Positions 24,815 through 33,393 are shown, counted from the first letter of the stretch. The stretch: 64,000 nucleotides of DNA from Rhodococcus oryzae (GCF_005049235.1 NZ_SUMD01000009.1:1-64000); one strand, 5' to 3'. Notes: generated by a model not told the origin, from the letters alone. Translations and numbers: made by a program.

Positions 24815-25591
24815 ATGCACACCGAAGACCTTGCCGGTATTCGGCCCCCAGCGGAGATGAACACCGGCGACCCGTCGTACGCGGCCCGCCTGACATTGAT
24901 CCTGGGCGCGTTCGAGGGGCCCTCGTCGCACCTGCGTGCGGAGGACGTCGTGGCAAGGACGAGGCTGCCCCGATCGACCACCCATCGCATCCTGGAGCAG
25001 CTGGCCCAGCTGCACTGGCTCACGCGCACGGGACGGCTCTATCGTCTCGGCTGCCGGGCGCTCGCGTTGGGCGGTTCCGGCGGGCGCGATGAACTACGAG
25101 CGGCGGCCGCTCCCCACCTTCATGATCTGAACATGGCGACCAAGCTCATCGCCCACCTCGCCGTGCTCGAGGGAACGGATGTCGTGTATCTGGACAAGGT
25201 CGGAGGACGCTGCGCACCGGCGATCCGCACCCGGGTCGGCGGGCGAGCGCCTGCGCATCAGACCCCGGAGGGCAGGGCGGTGCTCGCGACGCTGCCGATC
25301 GAGGAGGTCGATGCGCTCTACAGCGGGCGGAACGACCGCGGGGTCGATCTCGGGGTTCTGCACGAGGAGCTGTTCACGATTCGTCGCCGAAATGGCACGT
25401 CGCTGATGTTCGGACACCACGAGCACCGCGAGTCGGCGATCAGTGTGGCTGTCCGGGACGACGATGGCGAGCCGGTGTCCATGGCCTGTGTTTCGCTCCG
25501 CGGTCACGTCGACCCGGCGCGGCTCAACTCTCTCGCCCCTGCTCTCACGCTGGCGGTGCGGCGGATCAGGGACGCCCTCGGACCCGTCTGA
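24815..25591 (+). CDS. IclR family transcriptional regulator
   Basis: A 258-residue IclR regulator. The helix-turn-helix is in RLTLILGAFEGPSSHLRAEDVVARTRLPRSTTHRILEQL and the effector domain includes DVVYLDKVGGR, HQTPEGRAVLATLP and ISVAVRDDDGEPVSMACVSLRG. ATAGGAG precedes the ATG at 24815. It is divergent from the SDR-epimerase pair. The 269-bp intergenic region shows no gene and no clear palindrome. Confidence 0.87.
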   Translation: MHTEDLAGIRPPAEMNTGDPSYAARLTLILGAFEGPSSHLRAEDVVARTRLPRSTTHRILEQLAQLHWLTRTGRLYRLGCRALALGGSGGRDELRAAAAPHLHDLNMATKLIAHLAVLEGTDVVYLDKVGGRCAPAIRTRVGGRAPAHQTPEGRAVLATLPIEEVDALYSGRNDRGVDLGVLHEELFTIRRRNGTSLMFGHHEHRESAISVAVRDDDGEPVSMACVSLRGHVDPARLNSLAPALTLAVRRIRDALGPV

Positions 25592-25612
25592 TCGCCGGGG
25601 CTGGCTACTTCC

Positions 25613-26320
25613 TCAGGCCTTGTGGTGTCCGTGGCCGCTGGAGTTCCAGCCCTGCCGGTGTAACCGCTCGACACCGTCGAGCAGGAGATCGAGGGTGAAC
25701 TCGAACTCGAACTGGTCGTCGCAGCCAGTGCCCACCACCGAGTGCTCGTCGTGCGGGCGGCTGGCGGCGACCGCCGCGATGTGGGGGTAGGCCTCGGCCA
25801 GCTGCGCGGCGGCGGCCGCGGGGATCTCCTGATCGGCGTCCGCGGGGTCGGCGTAGAGCTCCTGGGTGAACCCGAAGATGCGGCTCCCCAGTGCGTGCAT
25901 CACGTGATGGGTGAGGTCGACGGACAGGCCGCCGGCGGTAAAGGTCGCGATGGTGGAGTCCATGTAGGCCAGCACCGCCGGGGTGGGGGCGGTCCTCGAT
26001 TCCATGACGCGTCGCGCCCACGGGTGCCGGAGCAACATCGCGCGTGCGGACAGGATGCGGGACCGGATCGCGTTCCGCCACGGCAGGTTTGGGTCCGGTG
26101 GGTCGATCTCGGTCACGACGGTGTCCACCATGGCGTCGAGGAGCTCGTCCTTGTTGGCCACGTGCTTGTAGAGCGCCATCGGCACCACGCCCAGCTCCTG
26201 CGAGAGCCGGCGCATGTTGACCGCCTCGATCCCGTCCGAATCGGCGAGGGCAATGGCGGTGGCCAGCACGCGATCTCGGTTCAGGGGCGTGCGGCGGGCA
26301 TCCGCCTTGCTGCGGGCCAT
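25613..26320 (-). CDS. TetR family regulator, TetR_C-type
   Basis: A 235-residue regulator of the TetR class with a tetracycline-repressor-like C-terminal domain. The DNA-binding region reads NRDRVLATAIALADSDGIEAVNMRRLSQELGVVPMALYKHVANKDEL, and the C-terminal part includes LLRHPWARRVMESR and FTAGGLSVDLTHHVMHALGSRIFGF. It is divergent from a DUF4386 membrane-protein gene; two near-identical palindromes lie between them. ATG near 26320 follows GGAGAGGA. Confidence 0.88.
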   Translation of the reverse strand: MARSKADARRTPLNRDRVLATAIALADSDGIEAVNMRRLSQELGVVPMALYKHVANKDELLDAMVDTVVTEIDPPDPNLPWRNAIRSRILSARAMLLRHPWARRVMESRTAPTPAVLAYMDSTIATFTAGGLSVDLTHHVMHALGSRIFGFTQELYADPADADQEIPAAAAAQLAEAYPHIAAVAASRPHDEHSVVGTGCDDQFEFEFTLDLLLDGVERLHRQGWNSSGHGHHKA

Positions 26321-26361
26321 CGGCGCCGTCCTCTCCTGTGGGCCACCCGCCATCGGTTGAC

Positions 26362-26380
26362 AGGTGTACTTCGTACACCT
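26362..26380. promoter_or_regulatory. TetR operator O1, perfect 8+3+8
   Basis: AGGTGTAC and GTACACCT flank TTC in the divergent region between the TetR and DUF4386 genes. The core GGTGTAC-N3-GTACACC recurs 35 bp away as O2. Confidence 0.8.
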
Positions 26381-26396
26381 TAGCGTTCTGCCCAAT

Positions 26397-26413
26397 GGTG
26401 TACGTAGTACACC
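26397..26413. promoter_or_regulatory. TetR operator O2, perfect 7+3+7
   Basis: GGTGTAC and GTACACC flank GTA. It is the second copy of the O1 core and lies 24-40 bp before the DUF4386 start. The centre-to-centre spacing is about 34 bp, roughly three helical turns. Confidence 0.8.
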
Positions 26414-26436
26414 TTCGATCCCTAGGGAGTGGCGCA

Positions 26437-27156
26437 ATGACCTCAGCAAGAAGGACCGCAGTGGCCGCGGGCGTGTTGTTCCTGATCACCGAGGTCTCGG
26501 CGATCGCGGGGCTGGCCCTCTATCAGCCGGTGCTCTCGGATCCCGGCTATGTCGGCGGCGCCGGTGCCGACGGACGGGTGCTGCTCGGCGCCCTCTGTGA
26601 ACTCGTCCTGATCGCGGCCATCATCGGTACGGCCGTCACGCTGTACCCGGTCATCCGCAGGCAGAACGAGGGCCTCGCGCTCGGTCACGTCGCCGGTCGC
26701 ATCCTCGAGGCCGCGATCATCACCGTCGGCATCGTCAGCGTGCTGTCGCTGGTGACCCTGCGGCAGGACGGCGCGGCCGCGGGCGCGGACGAGGGCGCAC
26801 TCGTTGCGGTCGGGCAGGCGCTGGTCGCTATCCACGACTGGACGTTCCTGCTCGGCCCGAGCGTGGTGCTGGGCATGAACACCCTGCTGCTCGCCTACCT
26901 GGTGTACCGGTCGGACCTCGCGCCCCGGCCCATCGCCGTGCTCGGGCTCGTCGGCGGACCGCTCGTCACCGCCTCCGCGATCGCCGTGCTCTTCGGGCTC
27001 TATGGCCCTGCCGCCCATGCGATCTCCGCCCTGCCGGTGTTCGCATGGGAGGTCAGCTTCGCCGTCTATCTGATCGTCAAGGGCTTCAAGTCGATTCCCG
27101 TCGCCGACCGCACCATTGCCTCGGGCGACCTGCATCCCGAGCCGTCCATGGCGTGA
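26437..27156 (+). CDS. DUF4386 integral membrane protein
   Basis: A 239-residue membrane protein with six predicted helices. The N-terminus AVAAGVLFLITEVSAIAGLALYQPVL, then LEAAIITVGIVSVLSLVTLR and IHDWTFLLGPSVVLGMNTLLLAYL are characteristic of the DUF4386 family, whose function is unknown. GGGAG lies upstream of the ATG at 26437. Twin operators and the divergent TetR gene suggest induction by a small molecule, so a role in stress or efflux is possible but unproven. Confidence 0.85.
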   Translation: MTSARRTAVAAGVLFLITEVSAIAGLALYQPVLSDPGYVGGAGADGRVLLGALCELVLIAAIIGTAVTLYPVIRRQNEGLALGHVAGRILEAAIITVGIVSVLSLVTLRQDGAAAGADEGALVAVGQALVAIHDWTFLLGPSVVLGMNTLLLAYLVYRSDLAPRPIAVLGLVGGPLVTASAIAVLFGLYGPAAHAISALPVFAWEVSFAVYLIVKGFKSIPVADRTIASGDLHPEPSMA

Positions 27157-27219
27157 GTGGTCGCCTTCCCGGTCGTGCGCCCCGGTTCGGTGTCGATCGC
27201 GTGCACAATCGATTCGATT

Positions 27220-27241
27220 ATGATTCAGTGGTATGAATCAT
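27220..27241. promoter_or_regulatory. MarR operator A
   Basis: ATGATTCA (27220-27227) and TGAATCAT (27234-27241) are perfect arms around GTGGTA, 24-45 bp before the NAD(P)H-binding gene. The 16-bp core ATTCAGTGGTATGAAT matches operator B at 28484-28507 in 14 of 16 positions. Confidence 0.7.
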
Positions 27242-27264
27242 TTACTGCTGCGATCGGAGTTGCT

Positions 27265-27897
27265 ATGGACCTGTTGATGGCCGGGGTGACCGGCGGCACG
27301 GGGAAGCTGGCGTTGGAGCGGGCGCTCGACGCCGGACATCGAGTGGTGGCGGTCGCCCGTAGGCCGGAGGCGGTGGCGGCCCGGCAGGGACTGCGGGTGA
27401 TCGGCGGCGACGTGCTGCAGGGCGGGCAGTGGCAATCGGAGGTCGGCGACTGCCGGGCCGTCCTGTCCTGCCTGGGCAACACGGATCGCAAGCATCCGAC
27501 CGCCGTCTACTCGCAGGGAACCGCGAACCTGCTGGACTCGCTGGCCGGCGGGCAGGAGAGGCGGCTCGTCTGCCTGTCCTCGGCGGGCCTGGAGATCGCT
27601 CCCGGCACCCCGTGGGCCCAGCGAACGGTGACCCGGCTGGTGATCCAGCCGCGGTTCCGGCACGGATACGCCGACATGGCCCGGATGGAGGAGTTCGTCT
27701 CGGCGCAGGACGTGCGGTGGACCATCATCCGGCCGCCGATGCTGACCGACGCCGCCTCGGCGGGTGAGGCCAGGGCCGCGGTGAATCGGCACCTGGAGAA
27801 GCCTCGGTCGATCAGTCGCGCCGCCCTGGCCGACTATGCGGTTCGGATCCTGGAAGACCCCACCACCTGGAAGGGGACGGTCGAGGTCTCGGCCTGA
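27265..27897 (+). CDS. NAD(P)H-binding oxidoreductase (atypical SDR)
   Basis: A 210-residue single-domain Rossmann protein of the NmrA/SDR_a5 type. It has the nucleotide loop GVTGGTGKLALERAL, a second conserved region VLSCLGNTDRKHPTAVYSQGT, and IIRPPMLTD; the catalytic tyrosine of classical SDRs is not evident. Such proteins act as flavin or quinone reductases or as redox sensors. CGGAG precedes the ATG at 27265. Operator A just upstream suggests control by the MarR regulator encoded convergently downstream. Confidence 0.8.
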   Translation: MDLLMAGVTGGTGKLALERALDAGHRVVAVARRPEAVAARQGLRVIGGDVLQGGQWQSEVGDCRAVLSCLGNTDRKHPTAVYSQGTANLLDSLAGGQERRLVCLSSAGLEIAPGTPWAQRTVTRLVIQPRFRHGYADMARMEEFVSAQDVRWTIIRPPMLTDAASAGEARAAVNRHLEKPRSISRAALADYAVRILEDPTTWKGTVEVSA

Positions 27898-27910
27898 CCG
27901 AAACGTCGGC

Positions 27911-27947
27911 CCTGCGCCGCGTGACGCTTTCCGTTGCGCGGCGCAGG
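27911..27947. terminator. Bidirectional hairpin terminator
   Basis: CCTGCGCCGCG (27911-27921) pairs perfectly with CGCGGCGCAGG (27937-27947) between the convergent NAD(P)H-binding and MarR genes. Confidence 0.75.
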
Positions 27948-27970
27948 CGGGTGCGGCCGGCGCGGGCCGC

Positions 27971-28459
27971 TCAGGATTGGGCGCGGTAGCCGGGGTGCAC
28001 GTCCGGCTCGATGCCGTGACTGGTGGCCACCTTTGCCAGCAACTCGCCGAGTGTGCGTCGCTCCTCGGCCGACAGCGCCTCGACCAGGTCCGCCTCGTGT
28101 GCTTCGCCGATCTCGCGCATCTGTGCCATCACCGCGCGACCGCCCACCGACAGGTGCAGTTCGTAGTTGCGACGATCGCGGGCGCTGCGTTGACGCTCCA
28201 CCAACCCCTTGGCCTGCAGGCCGTCCACCAGCGCCACCACCCGACTCGGCACCACGCCGAGCTTGGCCGCCAGCGCCTGTTGGCTCATTCCCGGATCGGT
28301 CGCGATCAGCCGCAGCAGGCCGACGTCGCTGGGCTGCAGCTCCAGCGCGGACAGTCGCTCCGCGAATCGGGCGGTGGCGTACATGCCGAGCTGGGACAAC
28401 AGGAAGCTCACCCGCTGGGCGGGCGGTCGGAACGGCTGCGCCGCGGGGTCGGTGGCCAT
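27971..28459 (-). CDS. MarR family transcriptional regulator
   Basis: A 162-residue MarR regulator. The winged helix-turn-helix is visible as LIATDPGMSQQALAAKLGVVPSRVVALVDGLQAKGLVERQRSARDRRNYELHLS, including the DRR wing motif. ATG 28459 is preferred to the ATG at 28489 because the latter lies inside operator B. The gene is divergent from an SDR operon and convergent with an NAD(P)H-binding gene; both carry the same palindrome in their promoters, so it probably represses both and itself. Confidence 0.85.
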   Translation of the reverse strand: MATDPAAQPFRPPAQRVSFLLSQLGMYATARFAERLSALELQPSDVGLLRLIATDPGMSQQALAAKLGVVPSRVVALVDGLQAKGLVERQRSARDRRNYELHLSVGGRAVMAQMREIGEAHEADLVEALSAEERRTLGELLAKVATSHGIEPDVHPGYRAQS

Positions 28460-28483
28460 GACCGCACGATACCATTGACTCGC

Positions 28484-28507
28484 AATCATTCTGTGCTATG
28501 AATGATT
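28484..28507. promoter_or_regulatory. MarR operator B overlapping the SDR start
   Basis: AATCATTC (28484-28491) and GAATGATT (28500-28507) are perfect arms around eight bases. The core ATTCTGTGCTATGAAT differs from operator A at two of 16 positions. The SDR start codon (28498) lies within the site. Confidence 0.7.
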
Positions 28508-29283
28508 ATATGAATGGAATCAATAAGCTCGACAGAGCCGACCTCACTGGTCGGGTGGCGTTGGTGACCGGCGGATCCGGTTCGATCGGGGCGGCGGTCA
28601 GTCGCGCCCTCGCCGACCGTGGCGCGGCGGTGGCCGTGCACGGTCGCACCGAGGATCGGCTGACCGCACTGGTCCAGCAGATCCGCGGGTCCGGCGGCAC
28701 GGCCGTCACGCACCTCGGGGACGTGCGCGACCCCGACCACCTGACGGAGCTGACCGAACGGGTGTCCGCGGACCTCGGGCCGATCGACATCGCGGTCCCG
28801 CTGGCGGGCGGCGCGGGCGCCCCTGAACCGTCGGCGGCGATGAGCGCGCAGCGCTGGCGCGAGGTCATCGACCTCGACCTGACCTCGACGTTCCTCACCC
28901 TTCGGGCCGTGCTGCCAGGGATGGTCGAACGTGGCGACGGGCGGATCGTCACGGTCGCCTCCAGTGCCGGACGCCGGGCGTCGCAGGCCAACGCCGCCTA
29001 TGCCGCGGCTAAGGCCGGCGTGGTCATGCTGACCGAGCACCTGGCAAAGGAGCACGCGGGCAACGGGATTCGGGTCAACTGCGTGGCGCCGTCCATCGTG
29101 GAAACCGACACGCTGCGGGACCGAATGCCCGCCGCGCAGCTGGCCGCGGTCGCCGGACACGTGCCGCTGCGCCGCATCGGTCAACCCGCCGACATCGCCG
29201 AGACCGTCGCATTTCTCGTCTCGGATGCGGCGGGCTGGATCACCGGGAACACCATCGACATCACCGGAGGGATGACGCTGTGA
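28498..29283 (+). CDS. Short-chain dehydrogenase/reductase (FabG-like)
   Basis: A 261-residue classical SDR: VALVTGGSGSIGAAVSRAL, HLGDVRD, VPLAGGAG (in place of NNAG), the catalytic Ser in TVASSAGRR, YAAAKAG, and WITGNTIDITGG at the C-terminus. No ribosome-binding site precedes either ATG 28498 or ATG 28510, and operator B overlaps the first, so the message is probably leaderless, perhaps starting at 28510. It is the first gene of a coupled operon with a membrane protein and an SGNH hydrolase. Confidence 0.87.
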   Translation: MNDYMNGINKLDRADLTGRVALVTGGSGSIGAAVSRALADRGAAVAVHGRTEDRLTALVQQIRGSGGTAVTHLGDVRDPDHLTELTERVSADLGPIDIAVPLAGGAGAPEPSAAMSAQRWREVIDLDLTSTFLTLRAVLPGMVERGDGRIVTVASSAGRRASQANAAYAAAKAGVVMLTEHLAKEHAGNGIRVNCVAPSIVETDTLRDRMPAAQLAAVAGHVPLRRIGQPADIAETVAFLVSDAAGWITGNTIDITGGMTL

Positions 29284-30080
29284 ACGAGAACGCGAGTGAC
29301 ACGAGGATTTCCGTCGGCCCGCGACCGAGCGGAGGGTCAGGCGGCGTGCAGACGCTGGACCGGGCCGCGGGCCCGGCGCCAGGGAGGGGACGGGAGGACG
29401 GGCCGCCGTTGCCGCCGGTGGCGATCGCCGCAGTCGCCCTGTTCATGGCATCGCTGGTGCTGCCGATCGTCTTGGGCGGCGGCGCCGTCTACCCCTCGCC
29501 GTTCGCCCAGGGGGAGGAGATCGTCGGCTACTTCCGGGACCACTCGGACCAGGTGCTGGTCGCGAGCCTGCTGCAGTTCGCCGCCTCGCTGCCTCTGGCC
29601 GTCTTCGCCGCGGTCGTGTCGGTTCGGCTGGGCCGGCTCGGCGTGCAGGCGCCGGGTCCGCGGATCGGTTTCGCGGGCGGCATCCTGGCCGCGGTTGCGC
29701 TGGCGATGTCGGCCGGCTTCAGCTGGGCGATGACCCGGCCGGAGATCCTGGCGCACGACGAACTGATCCGGCTGCTGCACGACCTGGCCTTCGTGACCGG
29801 CGGCGCCGGGTTCGTGGTGCCGCTGGGCCTGCTCGTGGCCGGCATCGCCGTGCCCGGGCTGCTGGCCCGGTTGCTGCCCCGCTGGCACGCCTGGGCCGGC
29901 CTGGTGATCGCGGCGGTCGCGATGGTCGCGACGCTGTCCGTCGCGTTGCCCGGCCTGTCGATCCTGCTGCCGATCGCACGCTTCCCGGCCTTCGCCTGGA
30001 TCGTGTCGGCGGCCTTCCTGCTGCCGCGCCGGCGCATTCGGCGTGGCGAAACCACTGCGAATCAAGGGAGTTCACGATGA
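29280..30080 (+). CDS. Six-helix integral membrane protein, unknown function
   Basis: A 266-residue protein with a polar, Gly/Pro-rich N-terminus of about 45 residues and six predicted membrane helices. Between helices 1 and 2 is an extracytoplasmic loop (YPSPFAQGEEIVGYFRDHSDQ). I do not recognise the family with certainty; the helix arrangement loosely recalls DUF4386-like proteins. The GTG start overlaps the SDR stop (GTGA) and the stop overlaps the SGNH gene (ATGA), so it is co-translated under MarR control. Confidence 0.7.
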   Translation: MNENASDTRISVGPRPSGGSGGVQTLDRAAGPAPGRGREDGPPLPPVAIAAVALFMASLVLPIVLGGGAVYPSPFAQGEEIVGYFRDHSDQVLVASLLQFAASLPLAVFAAVVSVRLGRLGVQAPGPRIGFAGGILAAVALAMSAGFSWAMTRPEILAHDELIRLLHDLAFVTGGAGFVVPLGLLVAGIAVPGLLARLLPRWHAWAGLVIAAVAMVATLSVALPGLSILLPIARFPAFAWIVSAAFLLPRRRIRRGETTANQGSSR

Positions 30081-30886
30081 GCAATCCGATGTTGCCCAAG
30101 CTGGTGCGGTTTCAGCGACCGGACCGGGCGCTGCCATGGGCGCGGCCGGACCGGGCAACCGAGGCAGCGGTGTTCGGCACCGACCTGGCGGGATACGAGG
30201 CCGCGCTTGCCGATCTGGGTCGGCAGCGGGACGAGTTCGCGGACCGGCTCGCCGCGGACGAGGGGGTGGCGGAGCGGCTGCGTCGGCTGCCGTTCGCCGT
30301 GGGCGAGCGCATCGTGGCGATCGGCGAGAGCACCACCGCCGACCGGTTGTCCTGGTTCGAGGTGCTGCGCACGCTGATCGACCGGCACCGGCCCGACCTG
30401 CGATTGGGGCTGACCAACCTCGCGGTGTCGGGGGCGTCCACCACCGGGACGCTCGCCGGACTTGCCGGGATCCGCAGGCAGCCGGCCGATCGGGTGTTCA
30501 TCCTGTTGGGCGGCAACGACATCCAGCGGTGTGGTGTCGACGGTCCGCGGCTGGTGAGCGAGGCCGAGACCGAGCGGAACCTGAGGGTACTCCGCGAGCG
30601 AGCGTCCGACGATGCGGCGCAGTGGATCTGGCTGACCCCGCCGCCGGTGGACGAGGCGGCCGTCGCCGCGTTCCCCTTCTTCGGCGGCGCCGGACTGCAC
30701 TGGTCCAACGACGACGTCCGACGCACCGCCGGTGCTGTCCGCCGGATCGCGGGGGACCGGGATCTGGTGATCGACACGAGCCCGGCCGTCACGGGACCCG
30801 AATCGTTGCTCGAGGACGGGGTCCATCCCCAGGCTGCGACCCAGGCGGCCGTGGCGGGACTGGTCTTGGAGGCATTGAGCCGGTGA
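30077..30886 (+). CDS. SGNH/GDSL-family hydrolase
   Basis: A 269-residue SGNH-fold esterase without signal peptide. Block I reads VAIGESTTADR, with Ser as nucleophile; block II glycine is in LAVSGAST; block III is LLGGNDIQRC; block V is LEDGVHP with the catalytic Asp-x-x-His. It likely hydrolyses a carboxylester or acetyl group in the cytoplasm. It is the last gene of the MarR-controlled SDR operon and follows a membrane protein gene by ATGA overlap. Confidence 0.82.
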   Translation: MSNPMLPKLVRFQRPDRALPWARPDRATEAAVFGTDLAGYEAALADLGRQRDEFADRLAADEGVAERLRRLPFAVGERIVAIGESTTADRLSWFEVLRTLIDRHRPDLRLGLTNLAVSGASTTGTLAGLAGIRRQPADRVFILLGGNDIQRCGVDGPRLVSEAETERNLRVLRERASDDAAQWIWLTPPPVDEAAVAAFPFFGGAGLHWSNDDVRRTAGAVRRIAGDRDLVIDTSPAVTGPESLLEDGVHPQAATQAAVAGLVLEALSR

Positions 30887-30916
30887 CGAGGTAGCGGATG
30901 GGTCAGGATGGTCCGC

Positions 30917-31792
30917 ATGCGTGAGATCACCCTCGACCTCGACGAGGTCCGGCTGCGGGCCCTGACCTGGGGGCCCGCAACCGGCCGGCTGGCTGTACTG
31001 CTGCACGGCTTCCCGGACACCGCGCACACCTGGCGGCACCTGGGGCCCGCGCTGGCCGACGTGGGTTGGCGGGTGGTCGCCCCGTTCACCCGCGGCTACG
31101 CCCCCTCGACGGTGCCGGGGGACGGCAGCGGCCACATCGCGGCCCTGATGGACGACGCCGTCGCCGTCCACGCCCGGCTCGGCGGCGGGTCCGACGCCGT
31201 GCTGGTCGGACACGACTGGGGAGCGATCACCGCGAACGCGCTGTCCGCCCACGCCGACAACCCCTTCGTCGCCGTGGCGGCGCTCTCGGTCCCGCCGTTC
31301 GCGGCCCTGCGGACGCCCGCCGCGCTCCGCGTGCTCCCGCGCCAGCTGCGCAACAGCTGGTACGTCCTGTTCAACCAGCTCCCGGTCCTGCCCGAACGCG
31401 TCGCGGAACCACTGGTCCGCCGGCTGTGGGCCGATTGGTCACCCGGGTACGACGCGAGCGAGGACCTGCCTGCCGTGCTGGCGGCGATCCCCGACACGGC
31501 ACACCGCCGCGCCGTCTTCGCCTATTACCGGAATGTGTTCCGGCCGTTCCCCCGTGTGCCCGCGCGCTACCGGCGGTGGGCCGGGGCCGAGATGCGGCCG
31601 CCGGTGACCCCGACGCTCTACCTCCACGGCGATCGCGACGGCTGCCTCGATCCGCGGCTCGCCGCCCTGGCGGAGCCCGGCCTCCCGCCTGGCAGCGAGG
31701 CCCACTTGATCGCAGGCGCTGGCCACTTCCTCCAGCTCGAGCAGCCGGCGGCGGTCAACGCCCGCATCCTGGAGTTCCTCGCCCGGCGGTGA
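30917..31792 (+). CDS. Epoxide hydrolase-like alpha/beta hydrolase
   Basis: A 291-residue alpha/beta hydrolase of the epoxide hydrolase/haloalkane dehalogenase branch: HGFPDTAHTWR carries the oxyanion HG, and the nucleophile elbow is GHDWGA with Asp instead of Ser (about residue 97). A likely acid is in HGDRDGCLD and the base is H in GAGHFLQLEQP. A cap domain lies between. An epoxide is the most likely substrate. ATG 30917 is chosen (MREITLDLDEV) with AGGA upstream; ATG 30908 is an alternative. Confidence 0.82.
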   Translation: MREITLDLDEVRLRALTWGPATGRLAVLLHGFPDTAHTWRHLGPALADVGWRVVAPFTRGYAPSTVPGDGSGHIAALMDDAVAVHARLGGGSDAVLVGHDWGAITANALSAHADNPFVAVAALSVPPFAALRTPAALRVLPRQLRNSWYVLFNQLPVLPERVAEPLVRRLWADWSPGYDASEDLPAVLAAIPDTAHRRAVFAYYRNVFRPFPRVPARYRRWAGAEMRPPVTPTLYLHGDRDGCLDPRLAALAEPGLPPGSEAHLIAGAGHFLQLEQPAAVNARILEFLARR

Positions 31793-31797
31793 GGCTG

Positions 31798-32655
31798 TCA
31801 GCTCGAGACCACGCGCAGTCCGCCGGGACGGCGGCCCACCAGGGAGTCGAGGGCAGAGGCGGTGGCGGTGTCGGCGGGGAGATGGATGATCAGGCGCAGG
31901 TCGTCGTCCGCGGGCAGCTCGAGGGTCTCGTAGGCGAGTCGGAGTTCGCCGAGGCCGGGGTGACTGAGCCGGGTGATGCCGGTGGCGGCGGGCAGATTGG
32001 GCACGGTCGCGACCCGGTCGGTGAACGACGCGCCCGCGACCACGGCGAGTTCGTCGGCGAGGGCCGCGAGGTGCGGGTCGGCGCGGAAGGGCCCCTGTTT
32101 GAGGGCGGCCACCAGTTCGTCGGCCACGTGGTCCCAGTCCGGGTAGACGGTGCGGGCGTGGGGATCGGTGAAGACGAACAGGGCGAGATTGGAACGGGTC
32201 TCGTCGCCGAGCAGTCCAGTCGCTGCCATCAACCGCCGGTAGCCGTCGGTGCAGGCGAGGATCTCGGACAGTCGATTGAGAACTACCGCGGGCGCCGGTT
32301 CCAGGTGGTCCAGGAGCGCACGCACGCTCGGGCGCACCTCGCGCAGCGGCTGGGCGCCGCCCATGCAGCTGAACCCGCCGTCGGCGGTCTTGGTCAGGCG
32401 GTACAGGTGGACGCGTTCGCTCGGTGTCAGGTGCAGGGCGTCGGCGAGTGCGGAGAGCACCTGGGGTGAGGGGTGGCGGTCGCGTCCCTGCTCGAGGCGG
32501 GTGACGTACTCGACGCTCACCCCGGCCAGGGTGGCCAGTTCGGCGCGGCGCAGGCCCGGGGTGCGGCGGCGCGAACCGGCGGACAGCCCGACCTGGGCGG
32601 GTGTGACCGCGTTGCGGCGGGTGCGCAGGAACAGCCCCAACTCGTTGTCGCTCAC
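31798..32655 (-). CDS. XRE regulator with MmyB-like ligand domain
   Basis: A 285-residue regulator: N-terminal XRE helix-turn-helix (LGLFLRTRRNAVTPAQVGL, then RRAELATLAGVSVEYVTRLEQGRDRHPSPQVLSALADAL) and a C-terminal MmyB-like PAS-related domain (LNRLSEILACTDGYRRLM, then LRLAYETLELPADDDLRLIIHL). MmyB-type proteins often bind fatty-acid-like ligands and sit divergently beside an oxidoreductase gene. Here that partner is the FMN reductase at 32799. The start is GTG 32655 (MSDNELGLFL). Confidence 0.88.
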   Translation of the reverse strand: MSDNELGLFLRTRRNAVTPAQVGLSAGSRRRTPGLRRAELATLAGVSVEYVTRLEQGRDRHPSPQVLSALADALHLTPSERVHLYRLTKTADGGFSCMGGAQPLREVRPSVRALLDHLEPAPAVVLNRLSEILACTDGYRRLMAATGLLGDETRSNLALFVFTDPHARTVYPDWDHVADELVAALKQGPFRADPHLAALADELAVVAGASFTDRVATVPNLPAATGITRLSHPGLGELRLAYETLELPADDDLRLIIHLPADTATASALDSLVGRRPGGLRVVSS

Positions 32656-32798
32656 CCCTCGAACGGTACAAGCGTTGGCGGCCAGGAGGGTGGCCCCGCC
32701 ACTACCACCCTTCACGCGGCCTTCCTGGTACCCGAGCCGGACACCAGGGTGAGAGGTGCGGCGGCCGAGCGGTCGTCCACATCCGAGGGGAGAACAGC

Positions 32799-33392
32799 GT
32801 GTCCGACAACCTCAAGCTCGCGGTGATCATCGGCAGCGTCCGGGAGGGACGCTTCGGCCCGGTGGTGGCCTCCTGGTTCGCCGATCAGGCCCGCCTGCAC
32901 GGCGAGTTCGACGTGGACGTCATCGACCTGGCCGAGGCGCACCTGCCGCTGCAGCTGCCCGCGGTCCCGCCCGCCATGGACCCGAACCCGGCCCGTCCCG
33001 ACGGCATGGCCGAGCTGACCGCGAGGCTGGACGCGGCCGACGCGTTCGTCATCGTCACCCCGGACTACAACCGGTCGTTCCCGGCCTCGCTGAAGGCGGC
33101 CATCGACTGGCATTTCACCCAGTGGAGCGGCAAGACAGTCGGTTTCGTCGGCTACAGCGGTGCCAGCGGTGGTCTGCTCGCGATCGAGGGGTTGCGTCAG
33201 GTGTTCAACGAGCTCGACGCGCACACGCTGCGCGAGTACGTCTCCTTCCCCCGCTACTACCTGCTCTTCGACGAGGACGGCGCCCTGCGCGAAACGGACG
33301 AGCCCGCGGCCGCCGCCCGGGGCATGCTCGACCGGCTGCAGTGGTGGGCGCGCGCCCTCGCGGCCGCCCGGGCGATCCCGGCGCTCGCGTGA
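32799..33392 (+). CDS. NADPH-dependent FMN reductase family protein
   Basis: A 197-residue flavodoxin-like reductase. The flavin phosphate loop is VIIGSVREGRFGPVVASWF, followed by VTPDYNRSFPASLKAAIDW and GYSGASGGLLAIEGLRQV, which contact FMN in this family. It should reduce FMN, quinones or azo/nitro compounds with NAD(P)H. GAGGGGAG precedes the GTG at 32799. It is divergent from an MmyB-type XRE gene, its probable repressor. Confidence 0.88.
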   Translation: MSDNLKLAVIIGSVREGRFGPVVASWFADQARLHGEFDVDVIDLAEAHLPLQLPAVPPAMDPNPARPDGMAELTARLDAADAFVIVTPDYNRSFPASLKAAIDWHFTQWSGKTVGFVGYSGASGGLLAIEGLRQVFNELDAHTLREYVSFPRYYLLFDEDGALRETDEPAAAARGMLDRLQWWARALAAARAIPALA

Positions 33393-33393
33393 T

